A DNA stretch of 64,000 nt from Mesocentrotus franciscanus (GCA_037976565.1 CP137667.1:2876299-2940298); one strand, 5' to 3'. Positions 1-12,040 are shown, counted from the first letter of the stretch. The notes: generated by a model not told the origin, from the letters alone. Made by a program: numbers and translations.

Positions 1-406
1 GACCTAATTTCTCTTCTCTATGAACGAGTGTTAAATTATTATTTAAAAGGTTAATAATTTATTGCTTTTGAAAAGGGATTCAACATTTCGAGCTGAATGC
101 AACCTTTATAAAATGTTTGATTTAAATGTAATCAGTGGTAAACAACATTCCTAAACATGCTTAAACACTAGTATACAACATTATTATAGATCCTTGCTTA
201 TTAATGATATTGGTTTCAAGAAATTACAGCCGTTTTTTCCGATTTACCCGAAACTCTTACATATCTGTTTATTTGAGTTCTGCCATAATTGCTTCAACTA
301 AAAAACTACACTCTATAGAGCGTTAATTGCCCTTTATTTTTTGTGGATATATACGTGTATACATTTAAATATACCAACTTGCCGTTCGCAAAGATAAATT
401 ACTTAC

Positions 407-592
407 TTTGACAAACTGGTGGATCATTCTCCCATGTGCCATCTTGTAGACATCTATTCAAGTTACTTCCAAGCAGAGTGTATTCACTGCTGCTGCAGTT
501 ATATGATATCGTCTGGTTTATTAAGGGAGCTTCATGCAACGGAGGATCGAGCTCTGAATAAGCAGCGATTGGAGGCGATGGGCATTCAACAT
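407..592 (-). CDS. CCP (sushi) domain exon of a second minus-strand gene
   Basis: A 62-codon symmetric phase 1 exon next to the CCP exon at 1560-1757. It encodes VECPSPPIAAYSEL, ISYNCSSEYTLLGSN, NRCLQDGTWENDPPVCQ. Four cysteines and the tryptophan are in CCP spacing. The acceptor follows ACCATGTAG and the donor is GTAAGTAA. The gene continues beyond the left edge of the window. Confidence 0.88.
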
Positions 593-1559
593 CTACATGG
601 TCGGGTGAAAGATTAATTATTTATCTTTGGTTTTGGGTTTGGCGTTCTTTATACCAAGATATTGCCTGGGTTTTATTTGGATTTGATTTATTTTCCGTAT
701 TACCCCCAAAAATATATGCATACAATAGCCTTTAATTATGTGAACATTTATGCAAGTCAATAATTAAAAAAGTTAACAGCTGAACCGCTCTATTTAATAA
801 TAATAACTCTGTGCTTCCTAGACCTCTGTTTGGTAAAGGGGAAAAGGGAAACAATAATAACGTATCGAACTAAATGAGGTTTTGATAGATATAATATTGA
901 TCAAGATTGATATCTTTACGGATATAATAATATCAACTTTACGAAGGATTAATAACATTGGTCCATATGTTCATTACTGGATCATGGCTCTACCCCTGTA
1001 CTTTTGTTGTTATTGATTCTTCTTTTCTCTTTATCATTTGGCGTCTTCACAAATGATTCCTATCTATATTCTAGTGTTATCGTTCAAACCTAATTTTCAA
1101 CATATCCTTCAATAGTCATGTAACCTGTAAAAAGTAACTCTAAAATCATAGGTTTTTGTTCGTGTGAAAATCCTGTAGAAAAAAAACAGTGGCATGTTTT
1201 GGCGCTGAGATGACACTGTAAATTCACAGGGAATCCTGGGGTCCCGACTGCCAGGAAAGTTCCCGTTAAAAAAAAGAAGGTTTTACAGTATATTACAGTA
1301 CTTTCATTTGACCCACTGGTCTACACTGTCATACTTTTAAAATACAATTATTTCCTGTTACCTTTGCTATCTGACATAAATACAATACCTACACGTGTCA
1401 TATTTACCATATACACTTTGATACATGTCTATTATTTGAAAACTTGAGTCATGCATAGTGTTTTGTCCCTTCTCAATTCAAAGTAACATACATTTTCTTT
1501 AAATTCTCTTTATTATGCGCTGATTTAGATTGATTTATTGGAGCATGTGAGGCACTTAC
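593..1559 (-). other. Intron between two CCP exons
   Basis: AT-rich, with no second coding signal on either strand. Bounded by the donor at 1559 and the acceptor at 593 on the minus strand. Confidence 0.7.
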
Positions 1560-1757
1560 CCGTGCATGTGGGTGAATGACCCAGCCAGGACCCGTCCTCT
1601 AAGCACACCCATACAACAGTGTTTGTCTGGCCATCCATCATGTATCCATCAATGCATTCCCATGTGATATAAGAACCTATATCCAGCGTTCGGTTCAGCA
1701 GGGTTGTTATGGTGTTAGGTATGGGGTCTGGCATGCCACAGCTAGCTGATATCAAAC
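1560..1757 (-). CDS. CCP (sushi) domain exon of a second minus-strand gene
   Basis: A 66-codon symmetric phase 1 exon. It carries SCGMPDPIPNT, ITWECIDGYMMDG, VWVCLEDGSWLGHSPTC, with all four CCP cysteines. Acceptor TCCACAG and donor GTAAGTGCC are good. No exon for a signal peptide or other domain was found between here and the receptor's last exon at 14139. It is therefore either part of an adjacent gene with unrecognised 5' exons, or of an alternative 3' end of the receptor transcript. The phase is compatible with both. Confidence 0.85.
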
Positions 1758-2150
1758 CTGTGGAGAGGATATATTAGAGGTAAACGATCGCAACTACTTT
1801 CGAGAAATCAACTCAAGGGCTATTTCAATACCCTATCGTTCTATAAACATCATATTCGGATAAACGTCGATTGTCGTTCTTATAGTTTATTTTGCTAGTG
1901 ATGCCAAGGTCAAAGTTACTATGGAGGAGCCAACATTAGATGAATACTATAAAACTATAAACCCCTTCGACATAAGCCAAGCTTAAGAAGGCAGTATGAG
2001 GTGTCATGACTCATATGCATTTTAGTACATGTGTTAGTTTCCTACTTGCTCCCTCAAGTGTTACAACATAATATTCAATGTTTGAATAATGATGTGTGGA
2101 GAATATGTTGAGGTGCATTTGTGTGTGTTAAAATTGTCCAAAGTGTGAAT
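1758..2150. other. No gene seen
   Basis: Noncoding sequence immediately 5' (minus strand) of the CCP exon at 1757. No additional exon with matching phase was found. Confidence 0.5.
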
Positions 2151-2179
2151 CTGTGGAGGTGAAAGAGAGAAAGTCTAAT

Positions 2180-2410
2180 CAAGCTAAATAAGCACCGTTG
2201 AGGTGAACACAAGCACCCTGTAAACGTGCTGGCATTCACCTCTTATAAGGGTGCTTGTCGGCACCTTGAAGGGTGCACACATTCATCCCATTCAAGGGTA
2301 CTCACCAGCACCTATTAGGGTGCTTGCATACACCATTTTCAAAAGTTGCTGCTGGTGTGGCAAATATGTGCACCCTTAAAAGGTGCTGAAACGAACCCTT
2401 TTTCTTAGAG
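2180..2410. repeat. Interspersed short motif cluster around AAGGGTGC / GCACCCTT
   Basis: The octamer-like motif recurs in both orientations at irregular spacing (for example near 2213, 2248, 2270, 2323, 2370). It ends at the perfect hairpin at 2413. It looks like the subterminal repeat of a DNA element, but no boundaries could be set. Confidence 0.4.
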
Positions 2411-2412
2411 TG

Positions 2413-2505
2413 TTAAGAGCAAAGGTGGGTGTTGTATTTTATTAAACAGATAGCAATGTACCTGCTATCTGTTTAATAAAATACAACACCCACCTTTGCT
2501 CTTAA
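2413..2505. repeat. Perfect 43-bp inverted repeat (hairpin)
   Basis: Two arms of 43 nt (2413-2455 and 2463-2505) are exact reverse complements around a 7-nt spacer. Both outer ends are TTAA. This is either a miniature TTAA-type fold-back element or a hairpin-RNA locus; no host gene is apparent. Confidence 0.95.
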
Positions 2506-3096
2506 AACAAACAAAAATCTACAATTTCGTCATATAAGTTATCAAGGTCAACAGTCAACCTCTTGCATGAAACCAGGATTGAACAAATTCAAGGAAACCG
2601 CGGTCAAACAATTACAAGCATTCATTGAACAAATAATGGAGACCAAACACATCCTTATTTACAGGATATGAGAGAAACGGCAATACAAACAATCCAAATT
2701 TTCTGAGGTTGAAAATAGGGCAAAAATAACAAATAACAATGCATAGTCCGGTCATAAAACCTTGAGAGACTTTTTCTTCTTCTTCTGCATTTGTCAATGA
2801 TAACACAGTTTCGTGAATGTTAGGATACATATAATTGCATATAGGCTACTCTGCCTTAGGAAGACTGAAAAAATAGTATTACCATGAGTACATTTAGCAA
2901 TTAACGTAGCATTGTGTTTGTGTATATTGGAAATAGGGTTACGACTTCAATACACAAACAAAAAACTGTTTGAATAGAAAAATATTGCTTGACAGTGGCA
3001 TTGATATCATGCAGGGGTGGGGCTGAAGGTAAATGAAATAGGAGTTAACAAAGACATCGGGTAGTGTGATGTGAGAAGGTGGGAGGCTCATACATA

Positions 3097-4062
3097 TCAA
3101 ACTTTACAACAATTACACTGGCTCCCAATCGAAAAACGAATTACTTTCAAAATCCTTCTGATAACATTCATGTCACTCAACAGAAGCTCCCCTGCCTACA
3201 TCAATGGAATGATCTCACAGTATCTTCCTTGTCGCATTTCCGCTCTTCAGGCTAGCACCTTCTACTCACACCTAAAGTCTCTTCACTGTATTATGACGAC
3301 AGACCTGTTGTCATAGCCTCCCCAACACTCTGGTTTCCCTCCCTCCACACACCCACACATCCGCACACCACCAACTCTACACAAGTTTAAAGTCGCCCTT
3401 AAAGATAAAGACCAGTTCTGGTCATGCGATTGCATTGTGAAAGAAACGTTGTGGAATCGATCAGAAAAGGTTGATCATCTAGCATATAAGTATTGGTGTG
3501 TACTGCAAGGTTCTGGAATCATCAAAATGATTTTAAAAAATTGGCCCAGTCTTGGTAAAGTTACAAGCACTGTACACAGAAAGATGTATATGGGACTACG
3601 CGACCACGTGCGCGATATCTATTTGGTCCCAATAGATATAATAATTTACCAAATATATCAATTAGTAGGCGGTTTCCCGGCAAAATTTGTATCATCACGT
3701 ATTAGTCAAAACATATTCTTTCACATGATTGGTAATGAGAGCTTCCATTTCATTTTTTTGAGAGAGGGCGTTTCCAAAACTGGTCTTTAGCTTTAAGACT
3801 TATTTGCTTACGTTATAATCAAGATAATTTCATTTTCCCTTTCTATATATGTTTTACATGAGCAGAAGAAGGAGTAGGTCTAAATGAATTTGTAATGGAG
3901 TGTGTATTTATGTATTGAAATAATTTGTAATCGCCTCTTGTAGTATGAGTTATGCATTTGTAGTATGTTAAGTTGTAATTAAGATTTTAGTTGAGTTTGT
4001 AAAGCGCTTAGGGAACTTTCTTGTTATTAAGCGCTTTTATAGAAATATATAATTATTATATG
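3097..4062 (+). mobile_element. 5'-truncated LINE fragment (CR1/L2-like tail)
   Basis: The translation begins LQQLHWLPIEKRITFKILL, a sequence typical of the C-terminal region of CR1/L2-type reverse transcriptase proteins. After a shift of frame it goes on with a TLWFSLPPHT-like stretch and LKSPLK. The 3' end carries AAGCGCTTAGGGAAC and a TTATTAAGCGC stretch, common in such tails. It is interrupted at 3399-3796 by a TTAA MITE. The protein sequence resumes across the insertion (…LK, then TYLLTL). Confidence 0.75.
3399..3796. mobile_element. TTAA-flanked MITE, family 1, copy 1
   Basis: About 400 bp starting TTAAAGATAAAGACCAG and ending with the inverse CTGGTCTTTAGCTTTAA, flanked by TTAA on both sides. 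Closely matching copies lie at 25448, 59878 and 60885. TTAA duplication is the mark of piggyBac-type elements. Not coding. Confidence 0.9.
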
Positions 4063-4090
4063 ATTTTCTTTTCACCTCCTTTTCCTCATT

Positions 4091-4222
4091 TGTCTTTCTT
4101 TCTATCCCATCTTTCTCTCTCTATCTACCTCTCTATCTTTCTCTCTCTCTTTCTCTCTACCTCCTGTCTCTCTCTCCCTCTTTCTCTCTCCCTCTACCTC
4201 TCTCTCTCTCTCTCTCTCTTAT
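4091..4222. repeat. Pyrimidine-rich (CT)n tract
   Basis: Simple CT-rich sequence within repeat copy A; the equivalent tract in copy C is at 26880-26998. Reading frames across it are compositional artefacts. Confidence 0.9.
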
Positions 4223-5539
4223 TTTCACCATTGTAGGAGTTTGAGGGGGCACGTATCCCCAAACCTATGACACTGTGTTAGATCTACGTTTTACTTAAAA
4301 AGAAACTAAATTAGATATGATTAAGATAAGACAAGAAACATGAGACTACAAAAACACATTAATCTACTCTCCTTCAGAATAATGTTGTTAGCTCACTGAC
4401 ATAAATCATAAAATAAAAGTTAAGTGCAATATTTTATAGGATTCTATTTAGGAAAACTCATGATCAACTCTTGACGACTTCCCTTCATAGAATGACTGCC
4501 TTTATATACTTACAGATATAGTGAGACGAGGTAACTACGTAAATGACGACAAATATGAATTGATATGACGAAGACTTCATTCTGGCGATAGGTCGGGAAA
4601 GCAGTAACAGAAGAAGGAAATGGCTGAAAGTACTTATTATGACGTATATGCAACTATTGTGTCTCCTCGTTTTCCTGGCTATCATGAACAGTCCTTTGCC
4701 AGAGAACAAGTCTGTGTGAGGTTCTCCCGTGTTTATTCCTGTTATATATCCCGGATGGAATGATCATATCATATCGAAATGATAAGCAAGTACATTTACT
4801 GTGTTCATTCCGCAAGACTTATTCACAATAGACGCCAAACAAATCATTTAATACGCTCATGGGTACTCAATTTGATTTCAGCAGTCGAATGCTTTCCATG
4901 CTGTTCTGTGGCATTATTTATTTGCTGTGATGCATCATCTATTGCTATTGTTCTTGTCCAATGTTTGATAAATCCACGTGACCGTCGAACAAGTGTTAGA
5001 ACTAGACTTCCTTTATGAAATGGTTCTGTGGAAAGGGGGAAGTCCCTTTGACGGTCCGTACACTAATGCTTATACTTAAGACATGTGGCATATTTAAAGA
5101 GAAGGTTGAGTCTTGATAAAGAGGAAAAATACTTTTTGATATTATTATTTGGAAAGATATCATAGTAGAAATGTCCACTGGAAAGAAGTGGTCCTTAAAT
5201 GTCCTCGTATCCGAAAATATGACGAGGAATAGCTGAAAATGTTTGAACAAATATTGATGTGCAGTTCCATATACCAAATTCTGTGTTCAGTGCATGTAAT
5301 CCTCAGCGAGAAAGGGTCAATTTATGTTCTTTTGTATCATTTAACAGACTCACAGTACACCTCAAGGCTTATGTACTACATTTTTAACCTTTGCACATTC
5401 CTTCCAGATAGTTTCTTTCGCAATGCAATCACATGATCAGGAGTCAACTTTATCCTCAAGCAATAAATTCACCTAACATGAGAATCAATGGCACTGATTT
5501 CACCCTTATTTAGTAGTTCCTCATACGATTCTAAAGAGA

Positions 5540-6390
5540 GGCGCGATAGCTCAGTTGGTAGAGCAGTGGTCTCGTAATCCGGTGACCCGGGTTCGAAACC
5601 AAGTCGATGCGCTAGTGCCCTTCGGTAAGGCATTAATCCTCACTACCAGGTCCCTCGGAGAGGACCTTAAAGGGTAACTAAATTAAAAATTCATTTTGAC
5701 TTTTATTGATCTGTAATAATGTATACATCACATATCTTTTGACTTTTTGGTGTACATTTATGTCATATATTTTATATAATTTGTATTATTACTTTTGTTC
5801 TACCTGCTAAGCTCCATCCAAATGACTTCTGTGACATCATCATGCCAGTCATTCTTCAGTCAGATAAATGAACAAAAGACATTGGTATGTCCCTTCCCAT
5901 CAACTGACCACCTGTTCATTCAGCATTGCATGTTTTTATAAAATGCCCACTCACAAAATTAAATTACATTTTAAGCAGTTGCTATGTCAGAAATCCCCAA
6001 GCAACACCATGAAAAGAAGGGTTTCAATGTGCTATTATATGAAAACATGCAATGCTATTGTGAACAGGTGGTCAGTTGATGGGAAGGACATACCAATGTC
6101 TTTGTTCATCTAGCTGACTGATGAATGACTGGCATGATGTCTAAAGTCATTTGCTTTGGAGGTTTTAAAACAAAAATAATTTTAAAAATAATATAAAATA
6201 TATGACATAAATGTACACCAAAAAGTCAAAAGATATGTGATGTATTCATTATTACAGATCAACAAAAGTCAACATGAAATTTTAATTTAGTTACCCTTTA
6301 AGCCGTCGTCCGTCTGGTTGCTTACTTACAAGCATTTATGCTTTCTTAGCAGTCAGGTAAAAAAAATAACCATCACATTTGATTTGATTT
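5540..6390 (+). mobile_element. tRNA-derived SINE, split by a nested element
   Basis: The head GGCGCGATAGCTCAGTTGGT resembles a tRNA D-arm with Pol III A box, and GGGTTCGAAACC resembles the B box. The body (CTAGTGCCCTTCGGTAAGGC) resembles SINEs I recall from sea urchins. Insertion between GATTCTAAAGAG and TACCAAACC is shown by the uninterrupted sequence in copy B near 23260-23280. A TTAA element occupies 5671-6297. The T-stem does not pair, so this is not a functional tRNA gene. Confidence 0.8.
5671..6297. mobile_element. Palindromic TTAA MITE nested in SINE
   Basis: A 627-bp near-complete palindrome beginning AGGGTAACTAAATT and ending with the inverse, with TTAA at 5667-5670 and 6298-6301. 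Removing it and one TTAA restores a continuous SINE. The two arms correspond almost throughout, including CATTGGTATGTCC and its inverse. Confidence 0.92.
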
Positions 6391-6734
6391 GATACCAAAC
6401 CAACGGATGTCAATACAGAAGTTCGTTGAGAAGGATTTAGTCACAGTAGCAAAAGTATCACGTGCAGACTTATATTCATGTATCGATATACTTCCTCCTT
6501 CCTTTCGAGGTAAAACACTGTAAAGCCTCGTTCGGATCAATGACGCGGTGGTATATAATGCAACTTGTTGATTTATGAGCCTTCCAGGATATCCTCAGCA
6601 TCCTCCTCCAACACCACATTTCGAAAGCGTGGATTTTCTTTCTATCTGCTGCTCCAAGAATCCACGTCTTTGACTCTTATGTAGGTATGTAAATCGAAAC
6701 CACGCCCATATGTAGACATTTATTCTTCTAGTAT

Positions 6735-6945
6735 TCTCCCAATCCCTCTCTCTCCCCTCTCTCTATCTCTTCCTGTCCCCCTCTCTCTCTCTCTCCCTCT
6801 CTCTCTTTCTCGCTCTAGCTATTTCCAAAACTGTCATACTCCCCGACTCCCCCCTCCCCCCCGTCCCCTCTCCCTTTGCTCTCTCTCTCTCGTCCCCCTA
6901 TCGCCCATTTCTCTCTCCCCCATCCCGCTCTCTCTCTCTTTCATA
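6735..6945. repeat. Pyrimidine-rich low-complexity tract
   Basis: CT- and C-rich simple sequence. The Glu/Arg-rich frame read on the opposite strand is an artefact. Confidence 0.85.
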
Positions 6946-7644
6946 CACGCACACACACTCACGTCAACCTCAAAGGCATATATTTTCTCTTTCCATCTCT
7001 CACTAATCATAAATAGATTTAAAGGCCGTTCTTCCCTTTTATTCCCCCTTCCTGTTTCACACAAAGCCATGTCTCATTTTGTATCTTCCGTTCTTCTTTC
7101 AAGCAAATTGATTTCACAAAATATTGTCCCACATATAAAAGCGTTTGGGTCACTGAACAGTGCTTGTTTTTGAGGCAATACAAGTTCTATGGAGAATGAC
7201 GTGAAAAACACATTTTTTTTTACATCCATCTCCATTCTGCTTAAAGTACCACATATTTTGCCTAGATTGACTAGTATAATACGACAAAGACTATGTTCTT
7301 TCTATTACAGCAAACAAATTTCATTATGATTTACTATTCTGGTTTAATTTTTAAAGTAGTGAATAAACTGTTATATTCAGCTCGTTTTCTGTGTAAAATT
7401 AACGGGTCGGGCGACAGAGCTTTATTACCATGTCACAATTTGGCTTACCGCCCTCTTCTAATTTTTAGTATGATAATTTCTATGTAATTGTTATCTTTCT
7501 AACCATATAAGACTCGTTTTGCTTGGTAAATGTTACCCTGCGTCTCCACGATGTAAGGCCATCACATCTTTGCCGAGCGAAAGTTTTTGGTGAGATGATC
7601 CAGTTTGAGAACTGTGTCGCCTATAGTCTCTGTCACGGTCCACA

Positions 7645-7747
7645 CACTCAATGACATCCTCTTTCACATTATGATAGAATTTAAGTGAAATTTTGCCATC
7701 AAATTTTTGGCGAATTTGGGGCTCCCAACACTTAAGACGAGCTTTAA
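7645..7747. mobile_element. Half copy of MITE family 3
   Basis: Matches the right arm of the element at 9861-10215 (CATCCTCTTTCACATTATGA, then TTTGGGGCTCC), ending in TTAA at 7744-7747. The rest of 6950-8300 shows no gene. Confidence 0.7.
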
Positions 7748-8328
7748 AGTTATATTTATAATGAACTGCCCTTAATTTGTGACTATTAGTACTTAAGGAC
7801 AAATGTGATTCTTTATATGAACTTTGCATTATGTTTTTCTCAAGCACTTTTTCTAAATAAATCAGCCACTGTAATATTTTCATAAGCTTTACTCTGTCCA
7901 TCAGCTTTGTATTCCTGATTACAGATTATTTAAAAGAAATCAGAAACATGATAATTTATAGCAACATGCAATATTTATGTACATGGTGAGCAACATCTCT
8001 GTTTCTTAACTGTAGAGGCATAATTGATGCCCTTAAAAAGTCAGTCCCTTTTTTTCTCTTTCATATAGCTATGAAATCAGAAAGAATACCATGAAATTGA
8101 CCAAAAAAATTCATAGACCACAAGAGGGAATACTATATACTTTCCCCATAGAGTGTAAATATATTCAAAAGTCTTAGTGGTAACCTGTCTATAAAGGCAA
8201 CCTGTCTATAATGATCACTTCTATTGTCTCCTTGTAGGAAAATGTATGTGTTGTAGAACCTGTCTTTAAAGACTGTCCGTCTACAGTTCCTACTTTTCCT
8301 TCTTTTTCCCGTTTAAAAAAAAGATACA

Positions 8329-9384
8329 TGTTGTAGAACCCGTCTACAAAGGCCCTCTGTCTATAGTGGCCACTTTCTGAATTCCCTTAGCCCTTAAGTG
8401 GCCTTGATGGGCAGATTTGTAGAACCTTTCTACAAAGGCCCTCTGTCTATAGTGGCCACTTAGTCTGAGTCCCCTTAGCCCTTAAGTGGCCTTGATAGGC
8501 AGGTTTGTAGAACCTTTCTACAAAGGCTCTCTGTCTATAGTGGCCACTTAGTCTGAGTCCCCTTAGCCCTTAAGTGGCCTTGATAGGCAGGTTTGTAGAA
8601 CCTGTCTACAAAGGCCCTCTGTCTATAGTGGCCACTTAGTCTGAGTCCCTTAGCCCTTAAGTGGCCTTGATAGGCAGCTTTGTAGAACCTGTCTACAAAG
8701 GCTCTCTGTCTATAGTGGCCACTTAGTCTGAGTCCCCTTAGCCCTTAAGTGGCCTTGATAGGCAGGTTTGTAGAACCTTTCTACAAAGGCTCTCTGTCTA
8801 TAGTGGCCACTTAGTCTGAGTCCCCTTAGCCCTTAAGTGGCCTTGATAGGCAGCTTTGTAGAACCTTTCTACAAAGGCTCTCTGTCTATAGTGGCCACTT
8901 AGTCTGAGTCCCCTTAGCCCTTAAGTGGCCTTGATAGGCAGGTTTGTAGAACCTGTCTACAAAGGCTCTCTGTCTATAGTGGCCACTTAGTCTGAGTCCC
9001 CTTAGCCCTTAAGTGGCCTTGATAGGCAGGTTTGTAGAACCTTTCTACAAAGGCTCTCTGTCTATAGTGGCCACTTAGTCTGAGTCCCCTTAGCCCTTAA
9101 GTTGCCTTGATAGGCAGGTTTGTAGAACCTTTCTACAAAGGCCCTCTGTCTATAGTGGCCACTTAGTCTGAGTCCCCTTAGCCCTTAAGTGGCCTTGATA
9201 GGCAGGTTTGTAGAACCTTTCTACAAAGGCTTTCTGCCTATAGTGGCCACTTAGTCTGAGTCCCCTTAGCCCTTAAGTTGCCTTGATAGGCAGGTTTGTA
9301 GAACCTTTCTACAAAGGCTCTCTGTCTATAGTGGCCACTTAGTCTGAGTCCCCTTAGCCCTTAAGTGGCCTTGATAGGCAGGTT
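8329..9384. repeat. 88-bp minisatellite, about 12 units
   Basis: Units start at roughly 88-bp spacing (8329, 8416, 8504, 8592 and so on to 9296), with little divergence. Each unit has two inverted repeats: TTTGTAGAACC/TTTCTACAAA and GGCCACTTA/TAAGTGGCC. More diverged units precede it from about 8165. No open frame crosses it. Confidence 0.95.
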
Positions 9385-9860
9385 TGACTATAACTTGATA
9401 AGACTGTGTTCACAAATGAGACAATAAACTGCCTTTCAAAAAATCTGCAGCAAAACAAAAAACAAATCTGTTAAGGTATTCATTGCTATTCTTCGACCTA
9501 TCAATGATTCCGAGGGGATGGGGTTGAAACGGGAGCTTCGCTTGGCAAAAGGGCTTGTGTATATCTTGTGATCTTTCTGTGTGTTATGATAAACAGAATT
9601 ATAACATGCACTCCATGTTTGCGGCAGTGTTTTTGTAGGCAGTTGTTTGCTGTCATGTTTGAACATGGTTTAATTCTGTATTCTTGGTATGTACCGCAGG
9701 GTACATTTCTATCTTCTTCTGCTTGCCATAACGAAAGAGGTAAGGGAGTTTTTGTCTTTTTCTAAAGTGAGTTTTGCTACAGAAAGTATGTTAGTTTTGT
9801 AGATGTAGAATGTCTTTTTTCCTCATTCCAAATCATGTGCATGAATTCCATAGAGAAGGC

Positions 9861-10215
9861 TTAAAGCCCCTCTAAAGCGTTGGGAGTCCCAAATTCGCCA
9901 AAAATTTGAAGGCAAAATTTCACTTAAATTGTATCATAATGTGAAAGAAGATGTCATTTAAGACACACTTCTGCAAACCTCCCCCAAAAAGTTTGAAGAC
10001 AAATATTGATAAAGAATACATAATTTATATTTTCTGTTGTACGCAGAAAACCTAAATTTTGTATTCTTTCATCAATATTCGACTTCAAACACATTTGTTT
10101 TGAAAATCTGTGCAGAAACGTATCTTAAATGACATCCTCTTTCACATTATGATACAATTTAAGCGAAATTTTGCCACCAAATTTTGGGGCTCCTGAGACT
10201 TAGGAGGGGCTTTAA
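9861..10215. mobile_element. Palindromic TTAA MITE, family 3
   Basis: The left end TTAAAGCCCCTCTAAAG and right end CTTAGGAGGGGCTTTAA are inverted, with long complementary arms (CATAATGTGAAAGAAGATG and inverse). Bounded by TTAA. Partial relatives lie at 7645-7747 and 37966-38216. Confidence 0.9.
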
Positions 10216-12040
10216 AGCATAAATTTGATTATGTACGTGAATAATGGACCAAATAACTAAAGGATTGCAGTCTATTTTTAGTTTAATTTTCTCATCATAA
10301 ATATTAATCAAATTAAAGGACATATTATTTATAATATCTTAAAGAAAAGTAAGATGGATTATTCTGTGTAATATGTCTTGTATGTCATATGCCCTTTTTC
10401 ACATACTTCTTCCAAATATGGAAGAATCTTTTCATATGGCCATTAGATAATGTTGCTTTCTGTTATTACCACCATCGGTCATAGTCATATCAAGATACTT
10501 TTAATTCATGGATGAAAGATATAGATAAAGGACACGTTGTATTGAATTATCTTGGGTGCATAATAGGTGACCAGAAACTCCAACAACACAAACGAGCTCG
10601 TCTCAAAACTATACCTTAGAAAGACAGATCATGATTCATGTTTTTTAACAGTACTCTTTAGCTATGTAACAACACATTTATTTAAGAAATGCAGGCACCT
10701 GTTATGACAGAGTACCCTGGAATGCTTTTTCTTTTGTCAATCTGATTTCAATTTTGTTAATTTGACTGGGTTTTTAATTGATGAAATATTTATTGTGCCA
10801 AATTCATTTTACAGGGTACTTACACATTTTCTTTGTTTCATGCTAGTTTGAGCTTATTCTCGGCTGCTGCAAATAAATGAAGCTTTTTCTTGCAGATGTG
10901 TCAAGTAGATTCAGGACATTTTTGTCATAAAGTTCAGTATATTCACCTTTTAAAAAAATTTATTTGTAGTTATCCTGTATTTTATTATGTCACAAACAAA
11001 TGAGGGAGTACTCAGTAATACACAATTTTTTGTTTCTTTCTCATGGAAATATCATTCGCAGTACTTGACATTTGCAAAAGAGTGGATGAAGAAAGCATTG
11101 CCAATAATACAGTCAAGATAATTAGTTTGCCAGCTTAACAATTTTTTTATTTGTGCACAAAAACATTACGTGAGAAAAAAATGTATATTAATATGTAGAA
11201 AAAAGTCTCATTGTAGGGCAAGTATGTTTTCTTTTACACCCTTTCTTTCTCATTCCCCTCCTGAATTACTTTAAAGAAATTGTAATTATCAGGGGAATTT
11301 CAAAATAACAAGAAAGGAGCCATGTCCGATACTTTCTGTTCTCACAACCTTTTTTGCTATCTTTTGTATGAATTGTAAAATGTTCTGCAACAATTTTCTT
11401 TATGCGTCACATATACATGTACACTTCAACTTCAATGAAATTCCCATCAAACATTGTACGGTTATGTTTCTACTTGCATTTTATTACATTTATATCAATA
11501 GAGCTAAAGTCAAATCATGTTACCTTTGTTATAGCATGGTTGACTGTTGCAGAATTTATTTTTAAATGCCGGTTTTGCTTTTTTTTAAATTGTTAATGAA
11601 CTTGTACATAAAAAAAGATATCGTGAAAAAAGTACTGTCGCTGACTCAATTTGTTATTTCGTACAAAGTGAAATGTCAAGTGGTGTTCAATAAATACAGC
11701 ATCACAGCACTATAAGATGACTTGTTTGTTGTAATAACTTCGTCGTTTAATAATTACAATTAAAGAATAGTAGAGAAAAAGGGTCAGATAGAAAATAAGA
11801 GAGAGAGAGAGAGGGGGCTCGTTTTGCCTCCATTACCAAATAATTTACCGATACCGCTTCATCTGTCCTTATACCCCTCCCCAATGTCAAGTACAAAACA
11901 GAGTTTAAATTTGATAATATTACGATATCCTTCTATATCATCCGAGTATTTCATAAACAATTAACAGTAGAATACAACATGTACCCTGGTTCATAGAATA
12001 AGATGACAAGAATATCACTATAATAATCATTTATATCATT
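10216..12040. other. AT-rich stretch, no gene seen
   Basis: No exon-like frame with splice signals, RNA gene or bounded element found. A short (GA)n run lies near 11801. Confidence 0.5.

Larger units (their letters stand above)
2975..6560. repeat. Large dispersed repeat, copy A (interrupted)
   Basis: Segments 2975-3096, 4063-5537 and 6391-6560 match, in order, copies at 22416-23290 and 26725-28015. Shared text includes the GGGGGCACGTATCCCCAAA block and TCCCGGATGGAATGATCATA. The copy is interrupted by a LINE fragment (3097-4062) and by a SINE that itself carries a TTAA element (5540-6390). It has no coding capacity and its class is unknown. Confidence 0.8.

Noticed and set aside
3437..3790. 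117-residue frame
   Set aside because: It lies entirely within MITE family 1; the other three copies do not keep it open.
5540..5612. Apparent tRNA-Thr (CGT anticodon) gene
   Set aside because: D-arm and anticodon arm look right, but the T-stem does not pair, the acceptor stem fails, and the sequence continues into a SINE body.
7533..7901. 122-residue minus-strand frame
   Set aside because: Part of it is the half MITE at 7645-7747 and no domain or splice context was found.
8329..9384. CRISPR-like repeat array
   Set aside because: The 88-bp units follow each other with no unique spacers and the context is an animal genome; it is a minisatellite.
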